64,000 nt of DNA from positions 682,001 to 746,000 of the forward strand of contig CAZNUW010000001.1 of the NCBI GenBank assembly GCA_964576515.1, written 5' to 3'. The notes under the pieces are model-generated. The model saw only the letters and a list, made by a program, of their open reading frames with translations. It was not told where the DNA came from and made no database searches. Below, in pieces: positions 49,363-58,125 of the stretch. The position numbers and the translations under genes were made by a program. This DNA comes from SHVO01 sp964576515 (lineage in GTDB: Bacteria > Pseudomonadota > Alphaproteobacteria > Rhodospirillales > Rhodospirillaceae). Numbering within the stretch: the stretch's first letter is position 1; every line of letters starts with the position of its first letter.

Positions 49363-50415
49363 TCAAATGTACGTTTTCACAAGATCGAGCGTGGTTTCCC
49401 GCTCGATGTGGTCGAAGTGCTCGGCCAGCCACTTCTCCGTGGTCGCCACACCGAGGTCGTAAAGATATTTGAGGAAATCCCAGTCGGCGTTGAACTTCGA
49501 CGACGCGCCCAGATGGCTCATCTCCTCCTCGGCGGCGATCATGTGGAAGTTCACCTTATGGAACGGCGTGTCGTGCAGTTTGCCTTCCTCGATCAGCTTG
49601 GAGATTGTGGCAATCCCGCTCATTTCGCGCGCGAGCGTCGCATTGAAACTGATCTCGTTGATGCGGTTCAGGATCTCGCGCGAGGTCGTTGGAACATCGG
49701 GCCGGTTCATCGGGTTGATCTGGACAATCACGACGTCTTTTGAAACGCACTCGTGGATCAAGGGCGCGATCGGCGGGTTGGCGAGATAACCGCCGTCCCA
49801 ATATTGCTCGCCCTGGAACTCCACCGCGCGGAAGGTGAGCGGAAGGCACGCCGAGGCCAGCAGGCACTCCACGTGCATCTCCGCGGTGGTGAAGATGCGC
49901 AACTTGGTCGTGCGCACATTCGTCGCCGCCACGAACAGCTTGATCTCCTTGCGCCGGCGCAAGGCCTCGAAATCCACCTGTTCCGTCAGGATGTCGCGCA
50001 AGGGATTGTAGTCGGTGGGATTGAGCTGATAGGGCGAGAACATGCGGCTCATGTAGTCCGCGAAGATGAAGGCCGGGGACGCGTCGACGTTCCACTTGTC
50101 GGCCGCCGGCATGAACAGGCGCGCGAACTCCTGCCCCGGCGCTTTCGAGGTGTGGTCGCTGACGGCCCGCCAGAACGTGGCCAGCGCGTCGCAGGCGCCC
50201 TGGCGCCCCCCCTTGATGAAGCCGTTGGCGAAGACGGTGGCGTTCAAGGCCCCGGCGCTGGTGCCGCTCAGGCCGTCGATATAGATGCGCTTGTCGCGGA
50301 TGAGGCGGTCGAGCACGCCCCAGGTGAAGGCGCCATGGGCGCCCCCGCCCTGCAGCGCCAGGTTGATGCGTTTACGCCCGCCTGTTTTCTCGGCCTTCTT
50401 TCGCTCCGCCGTCAC
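49363..50415 (-). CDS. Patatin-like phospholipase
   Basis: A 350-aa (or 372 with the upstream ATG at 50481) serine lipid acyl hydrolase. The oxyanion motif GGGAHGAF, the nucleophile elbow GLSGTSAGAL and the Asp-Gly-Gly of the dyad (YWDGGYLANPP) are complete. The GTG 50415 has GGGGG upstream, which favours it over the ATG, which lacks a ribosome-binding site. Patatins of this class (DUF3734-like C-terminus) are linked to membrane lipid turnover or polyhydroxyalkanoate metabolism. No partner gene is adjacent. Confidence 0.86.
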   Translation of the reverse strand: MTAERKKAEKTGGRKRINLALQGGGAHGAFTWGVLDRLIRDKRIYIDGLSGTSAGALNATVFANGFIKGGRQGACDALATFWRAVSDHTSKAPGQEFARLFMPAADKWNVDASPAFIFADYMSRMFSPYQLNPTDYNPLRDILTEQVDFEALRRRKEIKLFVAATNVRTTKLRIFTTAEMHVECLLASACLPLTFRAVEFQGEQYWDGGYLANPPIAPLIHECVSKDVVIVQINPMNRPDVPTTSREILNRINEISFNATLAREMSGIATISKLIEEGKLHDTPFHKVNFHMIAAEEEMSHLGASSKFNADWDFLKYLYDLGVATTEKWLAEHFDHIERETTLDLVKTYI

Positions 50416-50554
50416 CGATCCCCCGATCCGGCGCGCGATAGGGAAAAGTGGAAACCGGTTTTCCCGGCCATCGCGCGCCATTCATTAAAATCGCGCGCGA
50501 CTCACGCGCGAGCTCCGGCCTCCCCAGGGTTTCGATGTTAGCCCAAGCCCGTGC

Positions 50555-50590
50555 CCAAAACAAAACCGCCGGCCTTTAGGGCCGGCGGTT
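50555..50590 (-). terminator. Terminator of the petABC operon
   Basis: On the minus strand AACCGCCGGCC and GGCCGGCGGTT form an 11-bp stem with a 5-base loop, followed by TTTTGTTTTG. It lies 28 bases beyond the cytochrome c1 stop. Confidence 0.85.
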
Positions 50591-50617
50591 CGGTCTCTTT
50601 CACGCTCGCGAAGCGGC

Positions 50618-51376
50618 TTAGTGCTTCTCGAGGCGCGCCCACAGGCGGCGCTTGTAGAGGTAGGCCAGCACCGTGAACAGGAACGCGAACAGCATCACGC
50701 GGATGCCGGTGGCGTGACGGACTTCCAGCTTGGGCTCGGCGGTCCAGGTCAGGAAGGCCGCGATGTCCTCGCTGATCTGCGACGCGGTCGCCTTGGTGCC
50801 GTCCGCATAAGTGATGCGGTCGTCGGTGATCTGCGCCGGCATGGCGATCTGGTGGCCGGGGAAGTAGGCGTTGTAGTTCATGCCCGGGGTCACTTCGAAG
50901 CCCTTCGGCGCGTCCACATAGCCCATCATCAGGCTGTAGATGTAGTTCGGGCCGTCGGCGCGCGCCTTGGCCATCAGCGACAGGTCCGGCGGCAGCGCGC
51001 CGCCGTTCGATGCACGGGCCAGCTGCTCGTTGGCGAACGGCTTCGGAATGTGATCCGAAGCGCGTGCCGGACGCTGGAACATGTCGCCGTTGTCGTCGGG
51101 GCCGTCCGTCACCTGGTACTCGGCGGCGATGACCTTGATCTGGTCTTCGCTGTAGCCGAGGTCGGCCAGGTTGCGGAAAGCGATGTACTGCAGCGAGTGG
51201 CAGGAGGCGCAGACTTCCTTATAGACCTGGAAACCGCGCTGCAGCTGTTGCTTGTCGAACTTGCCGAGGATGCCGTCGAACGTCCAATGGTGTTGCATCG
51301 GCTTAACATCTTCAGCCGCGAAGGCCGAAGTCGTGAAGGCGATCGCCGCGGCGGCGGCCAGTACAATCTTTCTCAT
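50618..51376 (-). CDS. petC: Cytochrome c1 of the bc1 complex
   Basis: A 252-aa membrane-anchored c-type cytochrome that passes electrons from the Rieske protein to cytochrome c. It has a signal peptide (about 1-20), the heme motif CASCH (about 56-60) and a Met ligand in HQIAMPAQI. A C-terminal anchor helix (GIRVMLFAFLFTVLAYLY) is present. It is the last gene of the petABC operon, 4 bases after petB. Confidence 0.96.
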   Translation of the reverse strand: MRKIVLAAAAAIAFTTSAFAAEDVKPMQHHWTFDGILGKFDKQQLQRGFQVYKEVCASCHSLQYIAFRNLADLGYSEDQIKVIAAEYQVTDGPDDNGDMFQRPARASDHIPKPFANEQLARASNGGALPPDLSLMAKARADGPNYIYSLMMGYVDAPKGFEVTPGMNYNAYFPGHQIAMPAQITDDRITYADGTKATASQISEDIAAFLTWTAEPKLEVRHATGIRVMLFAFLFTVLAYLYKRRLWARLEKH

Positions 51377-51380
51377 GGCG

Positions 51381-52610
51381 CTACTCCGCGGGCTTCAGGC
51401 TGGGTGACAGAACCGGCTGGCTGATGCTGGCCGGCAACGGCTTCGGCGTCTCGATCCATGAGAGCAGAGGCAGCAGCACGATGAAGTGGAAGAAGTACCA
51501 GAAGGTGCCGATGCGGCTTGCGATCAGCGGCCAGCCTTCGGCGGCCTGCGAACCGCAGTAGCCGAGCAGGATGGCGTTCGCCACGAAGATCCAGAAGAAG
51601 ATCTTGAAGATCGGGCGGAAGGTCGCCGAACGCACCGGGTGACGGTCAAGCCACGGCAGCACGAACAGGATCAGGATCGAGCCGAACATCGCGAGCACGC
51701 CCATCAGCTTGTCCGGGATCGCGCGCAGGATCGCGTAGAACGGCAGGTAGTACCATTCCGGCACGATGTGCGGCGGTGTGACGAGCGGGTTGGCCGGCAC
51801 GTAGTTCAACGGGTGACCCATCATATTGGGCGCCCAGAACACGACCGCGAAGTACACCATCAGGAACACGCCGAGGCCGAACACGTCCTTCGCCACGTAG
51901 TACGGGAAGAACGGGATCTTGTCGGCGGGCGCGGCGTCGATGCCGAGCGGGTTGTTCGAGCCCGGGATGTGCAGCGCCCAGACGTGCAGGAACACGACGC
52001 CGACGATGACGAACGGCAGCAGGTAGTGCAGTGCGAAGAACCGGTTCAGCGTCGGGTTGTCGACGGCGAAACCGCCCCACAGGAGGGTCACGATCGCCTC
52101 GCCCACGGCCGGGAAGGCCGAGAACAGGTTGGTGATCACGGTCGCACCCCAGAAGCTCATCTGGCCCCAGGGAAGCACGTAGCCCATGAAGGCCGTGGCC
52201 ATCATGAGGAGATAGATGATGACGCCCATCCACCACAGCACTTCGCGCGGCGGCTTATAGGAGCCGTAGTACAGGCCGCGGAAGATGTGGATATAGACGA
52301 CGATGAAGAAGAACGAGGCGCCGTTCGCGTGCATGTAGCGAATGAGCCAGCCGTTGTTCACATCGCGCATGATGCGTTCGACGCTGTTGAACGCCATCGT
52401 GACGTGGGCGGTGTAGTTCATCGCCAGGAAGATGCCGGTGATGATCATCGTCACCAGCATGAACAGCGCGAGCGAACCGAAATTCCACCAATAGTTCAGG
52501 TTTTTCGGCGCGGGATACTTGGAGCCCAGCGAGTGGTCGAGCCAGGAGCCGATCGGCAGACGCTGCTCGTGCCATTCCCAAGCTTTGAGGACGCGGCTTT
52601 TCTCAGTCAT
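51381..52610 (-). CDS. petB: Cytochrome b of the bc1 complex
   Basis: A 409-aa polytopic di-heme protein with the Qo and Qi sites. Features include LNYWWNFGSLALFMLVTMIITG, the RYMHANGASFFFIVVYIHIFRGLYYGSY (split around the heme His) and the PEWYYLPFYAILRAIPDK Qo motif PEWY. Eight helices are expected. It lies between the Rieske gene (13 bases) and c1 (4 bases). Confidence 0.96.
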   Translation of the reverse strand: MTEKSRVLKAWEWHEQRLPIGSWLDHSLGSKYPAPKNLNYWWNFGSLALFMLVTMIITGIFLAMNYTAHVTMAFNSVERIMRDVNNGWLIRYMHANGASFFFIVVYIHIFRGLYYGSYKPPREVLWWMGVIIYLLMMATAFMGYVLPWGQMSFWGATVITNLFSAFPAVGEAIVTLLWGGFAVDNPTLNRFFALHYLLPFVIVGVVFLHVWALHIPGSNNPLGIDAAPADKIPFFPYYVAKDVFGLGVFLMVYFAVVFWAPNMMGHPLNYVPANPLVTPPHIVPEWYYLPFYAILRAIPDKLMGVLAMFGSILILFVLPWLDRHPVRSATFRPIFKIFFWIFVANAILLGYCGSQAAEGWPLIASRIGTFWYFFHFIVLLPLLSWIETPKPLPASISQPVLSPSLKPAE

Positions 52611-52623
52611 GTCTCAGTCCCCC

Positions 52624-53175
52624 TTAGCCGACGCGCACAGTGGTATCGTTGAGGAACTGGTACGGCGGCACCGCGAGGTTGAGCGGCGCGGGTCCCAGAC
52701 GGATGCGGCCCGACGTGTCGTAGTGCGAGCCGTGGCAGGGGCAGAAGAAGCCGCCGAAATCGCCGCGCGGTTCCGCGGGCTTCATGCCGAGCGGGATGCA
52801 ACCGAGGTGGGTGCAGATCCCTTCGACGATCAGGAACTCGGGCTTCTGCGTGCGGGCGTCGTCGGCCTGCGCGTCGCGGAGTTCACCGAGGTTGACCTTC
52901 TTCGCGGCGTCGATTTCGGCCGCGGTGCGGTGACGCACGAACACGGGCTTTCCGCGCCACACCACGGTGATGCCGGAACCTTCGGCGATCCCCGCGGTGG
53001 AGAATTCGGTGGTTGAAAGGGACAGCGTGTCGGCCGCCGGATTCAGGCTGTGAATCAGCGGCCATACCATCATCGCCGTACCCACGGCGCCGACGGCAAT
53101 TGTCGAATGCAACAAGAAGTCGCGCCGGGTTTCGCCCTGCGCTTCGGCAGCATGAGCATGTGCCGTATTCGCCAT
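52624..53175 (-). CDS. petA: Rieske iron-sulfur protein of the bc1 complex
   Basis: A 183-aa protein with a twin-arginine-type anchor (TRRDFLLHSTIAVGAVG, about 16-35). Its [2Fe-2S] ligands are in CTHLGC and CPCHGSHYD. It carries electrons from the Qo site to c1. It heads petABC and is preceded by a 305-base gap with a likely promoter. Confidence 0.96.
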   Translation of the reverse strand: MANTAHAHAAEAQGETRRDFLLHSTIAVGAVGTAMMVWPLIHSLNPAADTLSLSTTEFSTAGIAEGSGITVVWRGKPVFVRHRTAAEIDAAKKVNLGELRDAQADDARTQKPEFLIVEGICTHLGCIPLGMKPAEPRGDFGGFFCPCHGSHYDTSGRIRLGPAPLNLAVPPYQFLNDTTVRVG

Positions 53176-53480
53176 GATGATATTTCCTTCCTAGACCCCC
53201 AACGGTCCTTTACCGCACCGCGGCGCTTTCCTTTCCGGCTCCACAAGCCCGAAAAGGCGCCAGCGGCGGGTCGAACCATTGTTTCCCCGACACTTCGCAA
53301 CCGGCCCCAACCGGCGGAAGCACAAGGGTTTTCAGCGCCCGGGGTATAGAATAAAAAGTCCGCCTTGAAAAGGGCCGTGGTTCGATGTCTGACCTGCCCG
53401 ATAAGGACTTGAATTTCCCACGTAATTTTCGCTCGCGCCCCCGGCGGCGGGCAGTCTTTTTCTGACCCGGAAGCCCTCGG
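53176..53480. other. 305-base intergenic region between petABC and trmL
   Basis: No gene is evident. It holds a possible petA promoter at 53343-53371 and the trmL upstream region, including a T-rich GTCTTTTTCTGA run just before trmL. Frames in this gap show no protein-like pattern. Confidence 0.5.
53343..53371 (-). promoter_or_regulatory. Possible sigma-70 promoter for petABC
   Basis: On the minus strand, TTTTCA and TATACC are separated by 17 bases in an AT-rich patch. The match is fair only. The leader to petA would be about 160 bases. Confidence 0.3.
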
Positions 53481-53954
53481 ATGCGCCTTGCCCTCTATCA
53501 GCCCGATATCCCCCAAAACGCGGGGGCGATGCTGCGTCTGGGCGCCTGTTTCAGGGTTCCGGTGGACGTCATCGAGCCGTGCGGTTTTCCCTTTGATGAC
53601 AAGCGGTTAAAGCGCACGGCCATGGACTACGGCGCGGCCTGCGAGCTGGTCCGCCACGCCTCGTGGGAGGACTATCTCAGGGATCTGCGGACTCGGCCGG
53701 CCGCGCGGCTGATTCTCCTGTCGACGGCCTCGGCGGACACCTACACGGACTTTGCATTCCGTCCCGAGGACTGCCTCCTGCTGGGCCGGGAAAGCCGGGG
53801 TGTTCCCGACGACGTCCGCGACGCGGCCGACGCGGCTGTGCGGATTCCCATCGCCGCTGAAATGCGCTCTCTGAATGTAACGACGGCTGCTGCGATCGTG
53901 ATGACCGAGGCGTTACGGCAGATCGGAATTTTCTCAGGAAAAACAACACTTTAG
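53481..53954 (+). CDS. trmL: tRNA (cytidine/uridine(34)-2'-O)-methyltransferase TrmL
   Basis: A 157-aa SPOUT methyltransferase for the wobble position of tRNA-Leu. The knot motifs QPDIPQNAGAMLRLGACF, VIEPCGFPFDDKRLKRTAMDYG, CLLLGRESRGVPDDVRD and IPIAAEMRSLNVTTAAAIVMTE fit TrmL. Start ATG 53481. A 250-base gap with a terminator follows. Confidence 0.93.
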   Translation: MRLALYQPDIPQNAGAMLRLGACFRVPVDVIEPCGFPFDDKRLKRTAMDYGAACELVRHASWEDYLRDLRTRPAARLILLSTASADTYTDFAFRPEDCLLLGRESRGVPDDVRDAADAAVRIPIAAEMRSLNVTTAAAIVMTEALRQIGIFSGKTTL

Positions 53955-54139
53955 AATTGGCGGTCGTGCGCCGCAACGCGGCGTTGTTAATGACAAGAAA
54001 TTCACAGCTCCCCCATGGTTCTGTAAGGGTCGCGGGCTTAGTATTTCATCACCGTCAGCGTTCCGGTTCTTGTTCCCCTCAAAGCCGGACATTGACTGAA
54101 GAGAGGATCCTGGCTCCCCCTCCAAGGATCCGACCGAGA

Positions 54140-54175
54140 AGCGGCTCCGTTCCCCTGCGGAGCCGCTATCGTTTT
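54140..54175 (+). terminator. Rho-independent terminator downstream of trmL
   Basis: AGCGGCTCCG and CGGAGCCGCT form a 10-bp stem around an 8-base loop, followed by ATCGTTTT. It is 186 bases after the trmL stop; the DNA between shows no gene but could be a long 3' UTR or a small RNA. Confidence 0.75.
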
Positions 54176-54205
54176 GGGGGCCGCCATCCTTTCGCGGGAC
54201 CCGCC

Positions 54206-55429
54206 TTACGTGTTCTCCCGCCGCACCCGCCTTGTGAGTTCGTGAAGCGCCTCCTCACGCGACGGCGCGAAGTCATGCGCGATCCACCACGCCTCGACGT
54301 CCGCGAGAATCTCGCCCACCACCCGGCTTTGGGGAATCCCAAGCGCGAGCACGTCGGTGCCTGAGACGGGAAGCGTCCGTGGCCGCCACGCGGCCACATG
54401 ATGCATTTGCGCACGCCAGCGATCGTCCGCGCCGGTTTCGGACGCGGCCTCGGCCCAGGCGAGAAGGAGGCGATCACGAACGACGTCGGACCCATGACGA
54501 TAAAGCGCCGCGCGCACATCGGCGGGAGCCGTCTTTGCGTCAATCGCGGGATCGGGCACGGTCAAGCGCATCAACCGCGCGCGGTCGGCGGCCGACATCT
54601 TAAGACGCAGCGCGACGGTCTCGCTCCGGGTCACGTCCAGGCAGGCCGCAAGGCGCAAGCGCCAGTCCGGCGCAACGGCGCATTCACTTTCGATCCGCGG
54701 CAGCGCCGCGAGCCGGGCAAGGTCTTGCGCTTCCGGCAACACGGCGGCAAGCACACCGCAATCGCGCATCAGCGCCAGGACCGGCGCGGGATCCCGCGCG
54801 GCGAAAATCTTCACGAGTTCCGCCTGCACGCGCTCGGCCGACAGCCGCGCCAGGCCCGCGGCGTGCGCGCGGCAGGCTTTGAGCGTTTCCGCGTCGAGGC
54901 CGCCGCGTCCGTACCAGGCGAAGAACCGGAACAGCCTGAGGATGCGCAGGTAGTCTTCCTGGATGCGGTCGCCCGGCGCGCCGACAAAGCGCACACGACC
55001 GGCCGCCGCGTCCTCGGCGCCGCCAAAATAATCGAAGAGCGCGCCGTCGGGACGCACCGACATGGCGTTGAACGTGAAATCGCGGCGGCGCGCGTCCTCT
55101 TGCCAGTCGGTCGTGAATTCTACCGCCGCATGCCGTCCGTCGCAGGCGGTGTCGCGCCGCAAGGTGGTGACTTCGAATGTCGTCGTGCCGATCAGAACCG
55201 TGACGGTGCCGTGATCGAGGCCTGTGGGAATCGCGCGCACGCCGAAGGCCGCTAGCCGCCGGGTGACGGCGTCCGGGTCCTCGGGCGTGGCGGCGTCGAT
55301 CTCGCCGACCGGCAACCCCATCACCGCGTTACGCACCGCGCCGCCGACCACGCGCGCGTCCACCGCCGGCGCTCCCAGCGCCTCAAACAACCGCAGGAGT
55401 TCCGGCGTTCTCAGCCAATCGGTTTTCAC
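54206..55429 (-). CDS. cca: CCA tRNA nucleotidyltransferase/poly(A) polymerase-family
   Basis: A 407-aa class II nucleotidyltransferase that builds or repairs the 3' CCA of tRNA. VVGGAVRNAVMG, the catalytic GEIDAATPEDP (43-45 is Glu-Ile-Asp, where Asp-x-Asp is usual), RRDFTFNAMSVRPDG and the ERxxxEL-type segment SAERVQAELVKIF are present. A C-terminal helical domain follows. It overlaps the DUF6111 gene by 4 bases (ATGA). Confidence 0.92.
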   Translation of the reverse strand: MKTDWLRTPELLRLFEALGAPAVDARVVGGAVRNAVMGLPVGEIDAATPEDPDAVTRRLAAFGVRAIPTGLDHGTVTVLIGTTTFEVTTLRRDTACDGRHAAVEFTTDWQEDARRRDFTFNAMSVRPDGALFDYFGGAEDAAAGRVRFVGAPGDRIQEDYLRILRLFRFFAWYGRGGLDAETLKACRAHAAGLARLSAERVQAELVKIFAARDPAPVLALMRDCGVLAAVLPEAQDLARLAALPRIESECAVAPDWRLRLAACLDVTRSETVALRLKMSAADRARLMRLTVPDPAIDAKTAPADVRAALYRHGSDVVRDRLLLAWAEAASETGADDRWRAQMHHVAAWRPRTLPVSGTDVLALGIPQSRVVGEILADVEAWWIAHDFAPSREEALHELTRRVRRENT

Positions 55430-55719
55430 GGCGTTTTTCGCGGCTCGATATGCCCTGGAATGACCTTGCCGCCCTCGACACGGGGCGGCACGTAAACGCC
55501 CTCATCGGGCGAATTACCCTGCAACATCGCCGAGACGCCGAGCACGGCAAGGGCGAAAACGGCGCCGACGAAAAGCAGAAGCGGCCACGGACCTTTCTCG
55601 AATTGCGGCGCCTCGCCTCCATGCTGCGCGACATAGCGGGTGCGATACCAGACCCACAGCGCATAGGTGATGATCGGCGCAAGAAACGGCACGATGTATG
55701 TGAACAGGATCCGCCCCAC
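55426..55719 (-). CDS. DUF6111-type small membrane protein
   Basis: A 97-aa protein with two hydrophobic helices (about 5-25 and 45-66) and a polar C-terminus YVPPRVEGGKVIPGHIEP typical of the alphaproteobacterial DUF6111 family. The GTG start at 55719 follows GGAGG by 4 bases. It lies between the Nudix and cca genes; all run in the same direction. Function is unknown. Confidence 0.78.
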   Translation of the reverse strand: MGRILFTYIVPFLAPIITYALWVWYRTRYVAQHGGEAPQFEKGPWPLLLFVGAVFALAVLGVSAMLQGNSPDEGVYVPPRVEGGKVIPGHIEPRKTP

Positions 55720-55739
55720 GCTTCCTCCCTCGACCGGCG

Positions 55740-56459
55740 TTAGAGATGCGCGGTCAGCACGTCGTAGAGATTGAGCAGCATACCCGCGGTCGCGCCCCAG
55801 ATATACCGTTCGCCGTAGGGCATGGCGTAGTAGGCGCGCACGACGCCGCCAGCGGTGCGGCTGTGGCGCTGGTGGTTGATCGGATCGAGGAAAAACGCAA
55901 GCGGCACCTCGAAGATCTCGGCCACTTCGATGGGATCGGGCGTCACGGCCAGAGGCGGACGCACCGCACCCACCACCGGAGTCACCTCGAAACCCGTGAC
56001 CGTCACATACGGATCGAGATGTCCCAGAATTTCGACGGCGCCGGCCGCCAATCCGATCTCCTCGTGGCTTTCGCGCAAGGCCGCCGCCACGGCGTCGGCA
56101 TCGCCCGGTTCTACACGGCCGCCGGGGAACGAAATCTGGCCGCCGTGCGCCTTGAGATCGGCCGTACGCTGGGTGAACAGCACGCTGAAGCCTTGTGTGT
56201 GCTCGATCAACGGAACGAGCACGGCGGCGGGGATACGCGTCTCGGACGCCGGCCGGGGCGGCCCGCTCATCCCCGCGGCGCGATAACGTTCCGGTTCGAG
56301 CGGCCGGATATCGGTCGCGCCCGCGAGCCGCAGGGCCGTCGCGACATCGCCCCGGCCTTCGCCCGTCGGACGGCCCGCGGCCAGGCGCGCGCGAATCTCG
56401 GCGCGCGTCAGGTCGTGGGCCCCAGGTGCTGCGCCGGGCGCGGCAAGGGCTGACGTCAT
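55740..56459 (-). CDS. Nudix hydrolase, CoA pyrophosphatase-type
   Basis: A 239-aa Nudix enzyme. The Nudix box is GGRVEPGDADAVAAAL followed by RESHEEIGL, in the variant form seen in coenzyme A pyrophosphatases (YeaB/NUDT7), where the first Glu of the box is Asp. The leading SETRIPAAVLVPLI and QISFPGG match. It probably cleaves CoA or its derivatives. ATGA overlap with the DUF1285 gene and a 20-base gap to DUF6111 point to one operon. Confidence 0.88.
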   Translation of the reverse strand: MTSALAAPGAAPGAHDLTRAEIRARLAAGRPTGEGRGDVATALRLAGATDIRPLEPERYRAAGMSGPPRPASETRIPAAVLVPLIEHTQGFSVLFTQRTADLKAHGGQISFPGGRVEPGDADAVAAALRESHEEIGLAAGAVEILGHLDPYVTVTGFEVTPVVGAVRPPLAVTPDPIEVAEIFEVPLAFFLDPINHQRHSRTAGGVVRAYYAMPYGERYIWGATAGMLLNLYDVLTAHL

Positions 56460-57046
56460 GCGATTTTGCCCAGCGAAAAAAATTGTCCGGAACTCCAGAC
56501 GCCGAACGTCCCGTCATCGCGGGACTCGCCGCGCGCCACAAGATGGTAGAAGACTGGCCGCGCGATGCGCGCTTCCAGCCCTTTGCGCACGTGGATGTAG
56601 GGCCGCGGCTCGCTTGTGGCCTTGTCCTCCTCCACGCGCAATTCGTGCTCGGCGTCCAGTGTGACGAGATCGTCGACATTGGTGCGGAATCGGATGATTT
56701 GAGAGGCGCCCGCCCCTTCGGCCAACATCTCCACGGCGATGAAAGGGGCGTCCTCGACCTCAATCCGGCCGTTCTCGACGGGCGTGGTCAGCCAATGGTC
56801 CCCTTGCGCGTCGCGGCGCAGGACCGTGGAGAACAGCTTGACCAACGCCAATCGCCCGATGGGCGAACCCCGGTAATACCAGGCGCCGTTGCGGTCGATG
56901 CGCATGTTGAAGTCGCCGCACAAATCCGGGAACTTGGCGGCTTCGCCTTCAAGACTCCCGCCGGATGCGCCTTTCGTCGAGGGTCCGGCTGATCCAGGGG
57001 CGGGGTCGGCGTCAATTGCTGTTTTGTTAGGTATCGAGGGTTCCAT
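56456..57046 (-). CDS. DUF1285 domain protein
   Basis: A 196-aa protein with the DUF1285 pattern: DFNMRIDRNGAWYYRGSPIGRLALVKLFSTVLRRD (split by residue), HWLTTPVENGRIEVEDAPFIAVEM and RPYIHVRKGLEARIARPVFYHLV. The family's role is unknown; a structure from Shewanella shows a two-domain fold. ATG 57046 gives MEPSIPN. It is divergent from the MoxR gene and starts the Nudix-DUF6111-cca operon. Confidence 0.86.
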   Translation of the reverse strand: MEPSIPNKTAIDADPAPGSAGPSTKGASGGSLEGEAAKFPDLCGDFNMRIDRNGAWYYRGSPIGRLALVKLFSTVLRRDAQGDHWLTTPVENGRIEVEDAPFIAVEMLAEGAGASQIIRFRTNVDDLVTLDAEHELRVEEDKATSEPRPYIHVRKGLEARIARPVFYHLVARGESRDDGTFGVWSSGQFFSLGKIA

Positions 57047-57098
57047 AACGCCTCGCAGCCAGTAATGTAGGTGTTTCCCTATTTGGTGGAGTTCGCGT

Positions 57099-58118
57099 GT
57101 GGCTTCAACGATAACACAGACCGAAAATCTCAGGACGGAAAACGCCGTCGCCGATATGGAGCGTGTGGCGGACCTTGTCCAGAAGGCGCGCACGGCCATC
57201 GATCAGGTGATCTACGGTCAGGAATCGGTTGTCGAGGAAAGCCTCATCACCTTGCTCGCGGGCGGCCACGTCCTGCTCATCGGCGTCCCCGGCCTCGCGA
57301 AGACCAAACTGGTGCATGCGCTGGGCGTCGTGCTCGGCCTCGACGACAAGCGTGTGCAATTCACCCCCGATCTGATGCCGGCCGATATCCTCGGCACCGA
57401 AGTGCTGGAGGAAGACGCCAGCGGCAAACGCTTCTTCCGTTTCCTCCAGGGACCGGTGTTCTGCCAACTCCTGATGGCCGACGAAATCAACCGCGCCAGC
57501 CCGCGCACGCAATCGGCGCTGCTGCAAGCCATGCAGGAAGGCCGCGTGTCCATCGCCGGCCAGTATCATGCGCTGCCACAGCCGTTCCATGTGCTCGCCA
57601 CCCAGAACCCGATCGAACAGGAAGGCACATACCCCCTGCCCGAAGCCCAGCTCGACCGCTTCTTGATGCAAGTGGACATCTCCTACCCGTCGTTCGAGGC
57701 CGAGCGCGAAATCATCCTGCGCACCACGGGCGTGGACTCGCCCGAACCGCAACAGGTGCTGAACGCCGAGGACCTCGCGAACGCGCAGAAACTCGTGCGC
57801 CAGGTGCCCGTGGGCGAAAGCGTCGTGAACGCGATCCTGAAACTGGTGCGCGCCGGTCGTCCCGAGACGACCGACGTGAAGGATGTGAAGGAACAGGTGG
57901 CCTGGGGCCCCGGCCCGCGCGCCAGTCAGGCGTTGATGCAGGCCGTGCGCGCCCGCGCGCTGCTGCAAGGCCGCCTGTCGCCGTCGGTGGACGACGTCCT
58001 GGCGCTTGCGCGCCCGGTGCTCCAACACCGCATGGCGTTGAACTTCGGCGCGCGCGCGGACGGCTACACACTGCCCGCGCTGATCGAAACGCTCTGCCGC
58101 CGCATCGACGCCGGCTGA
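57099..58118 (+). CDS. MoxR-family AAA+ ATPase
   Basis: A 339-aa AAA+ ATPase of the MoxR subgroup. Walker A reads GVPGLAKTK, Walker B LLMADEINRASPRTQSALLQAMQE, and sensor regions ATQNPIEQEGTYPLPEAQLDRF are present. MoxR proteins act as chaperones for metal or membrane complexes with VWA partners. GTG 57099 has GGTGGAG upstream. The DUF58 gene starts 7 bases downstream, the usual partnership. Confidence 0.92.
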   Translation: MASTITQTENLRTENAVADMERVADLVQKARTAIDQVIYGQESVVEESLITLLAGGHVLLIGVPGLAKTKLVHALGVVLGLDDKRVQFTPDLMPADILGTEVLEEDASGKRFFRFLQGPVFCQLLMADEINRASPRTQSALLQAMQEGRVSIAGQYHALPQPFHVLATQNPIEQEGTYPLPEAQLDRFLMQVDISYPSFEAEREIILRTTGVDSPEPQQVLNAEDLANAQKLVRQVPVGESVVNAILKLVRAGRPETTDVKDVKEQVAWGPGPRASQALMQAVRARALLQGRLSPSVDDVLALARPVLQHRMALNFGARADGYTLPALIETLCRRIDAG

Positions 58119-58125
58119 GCCCAGC

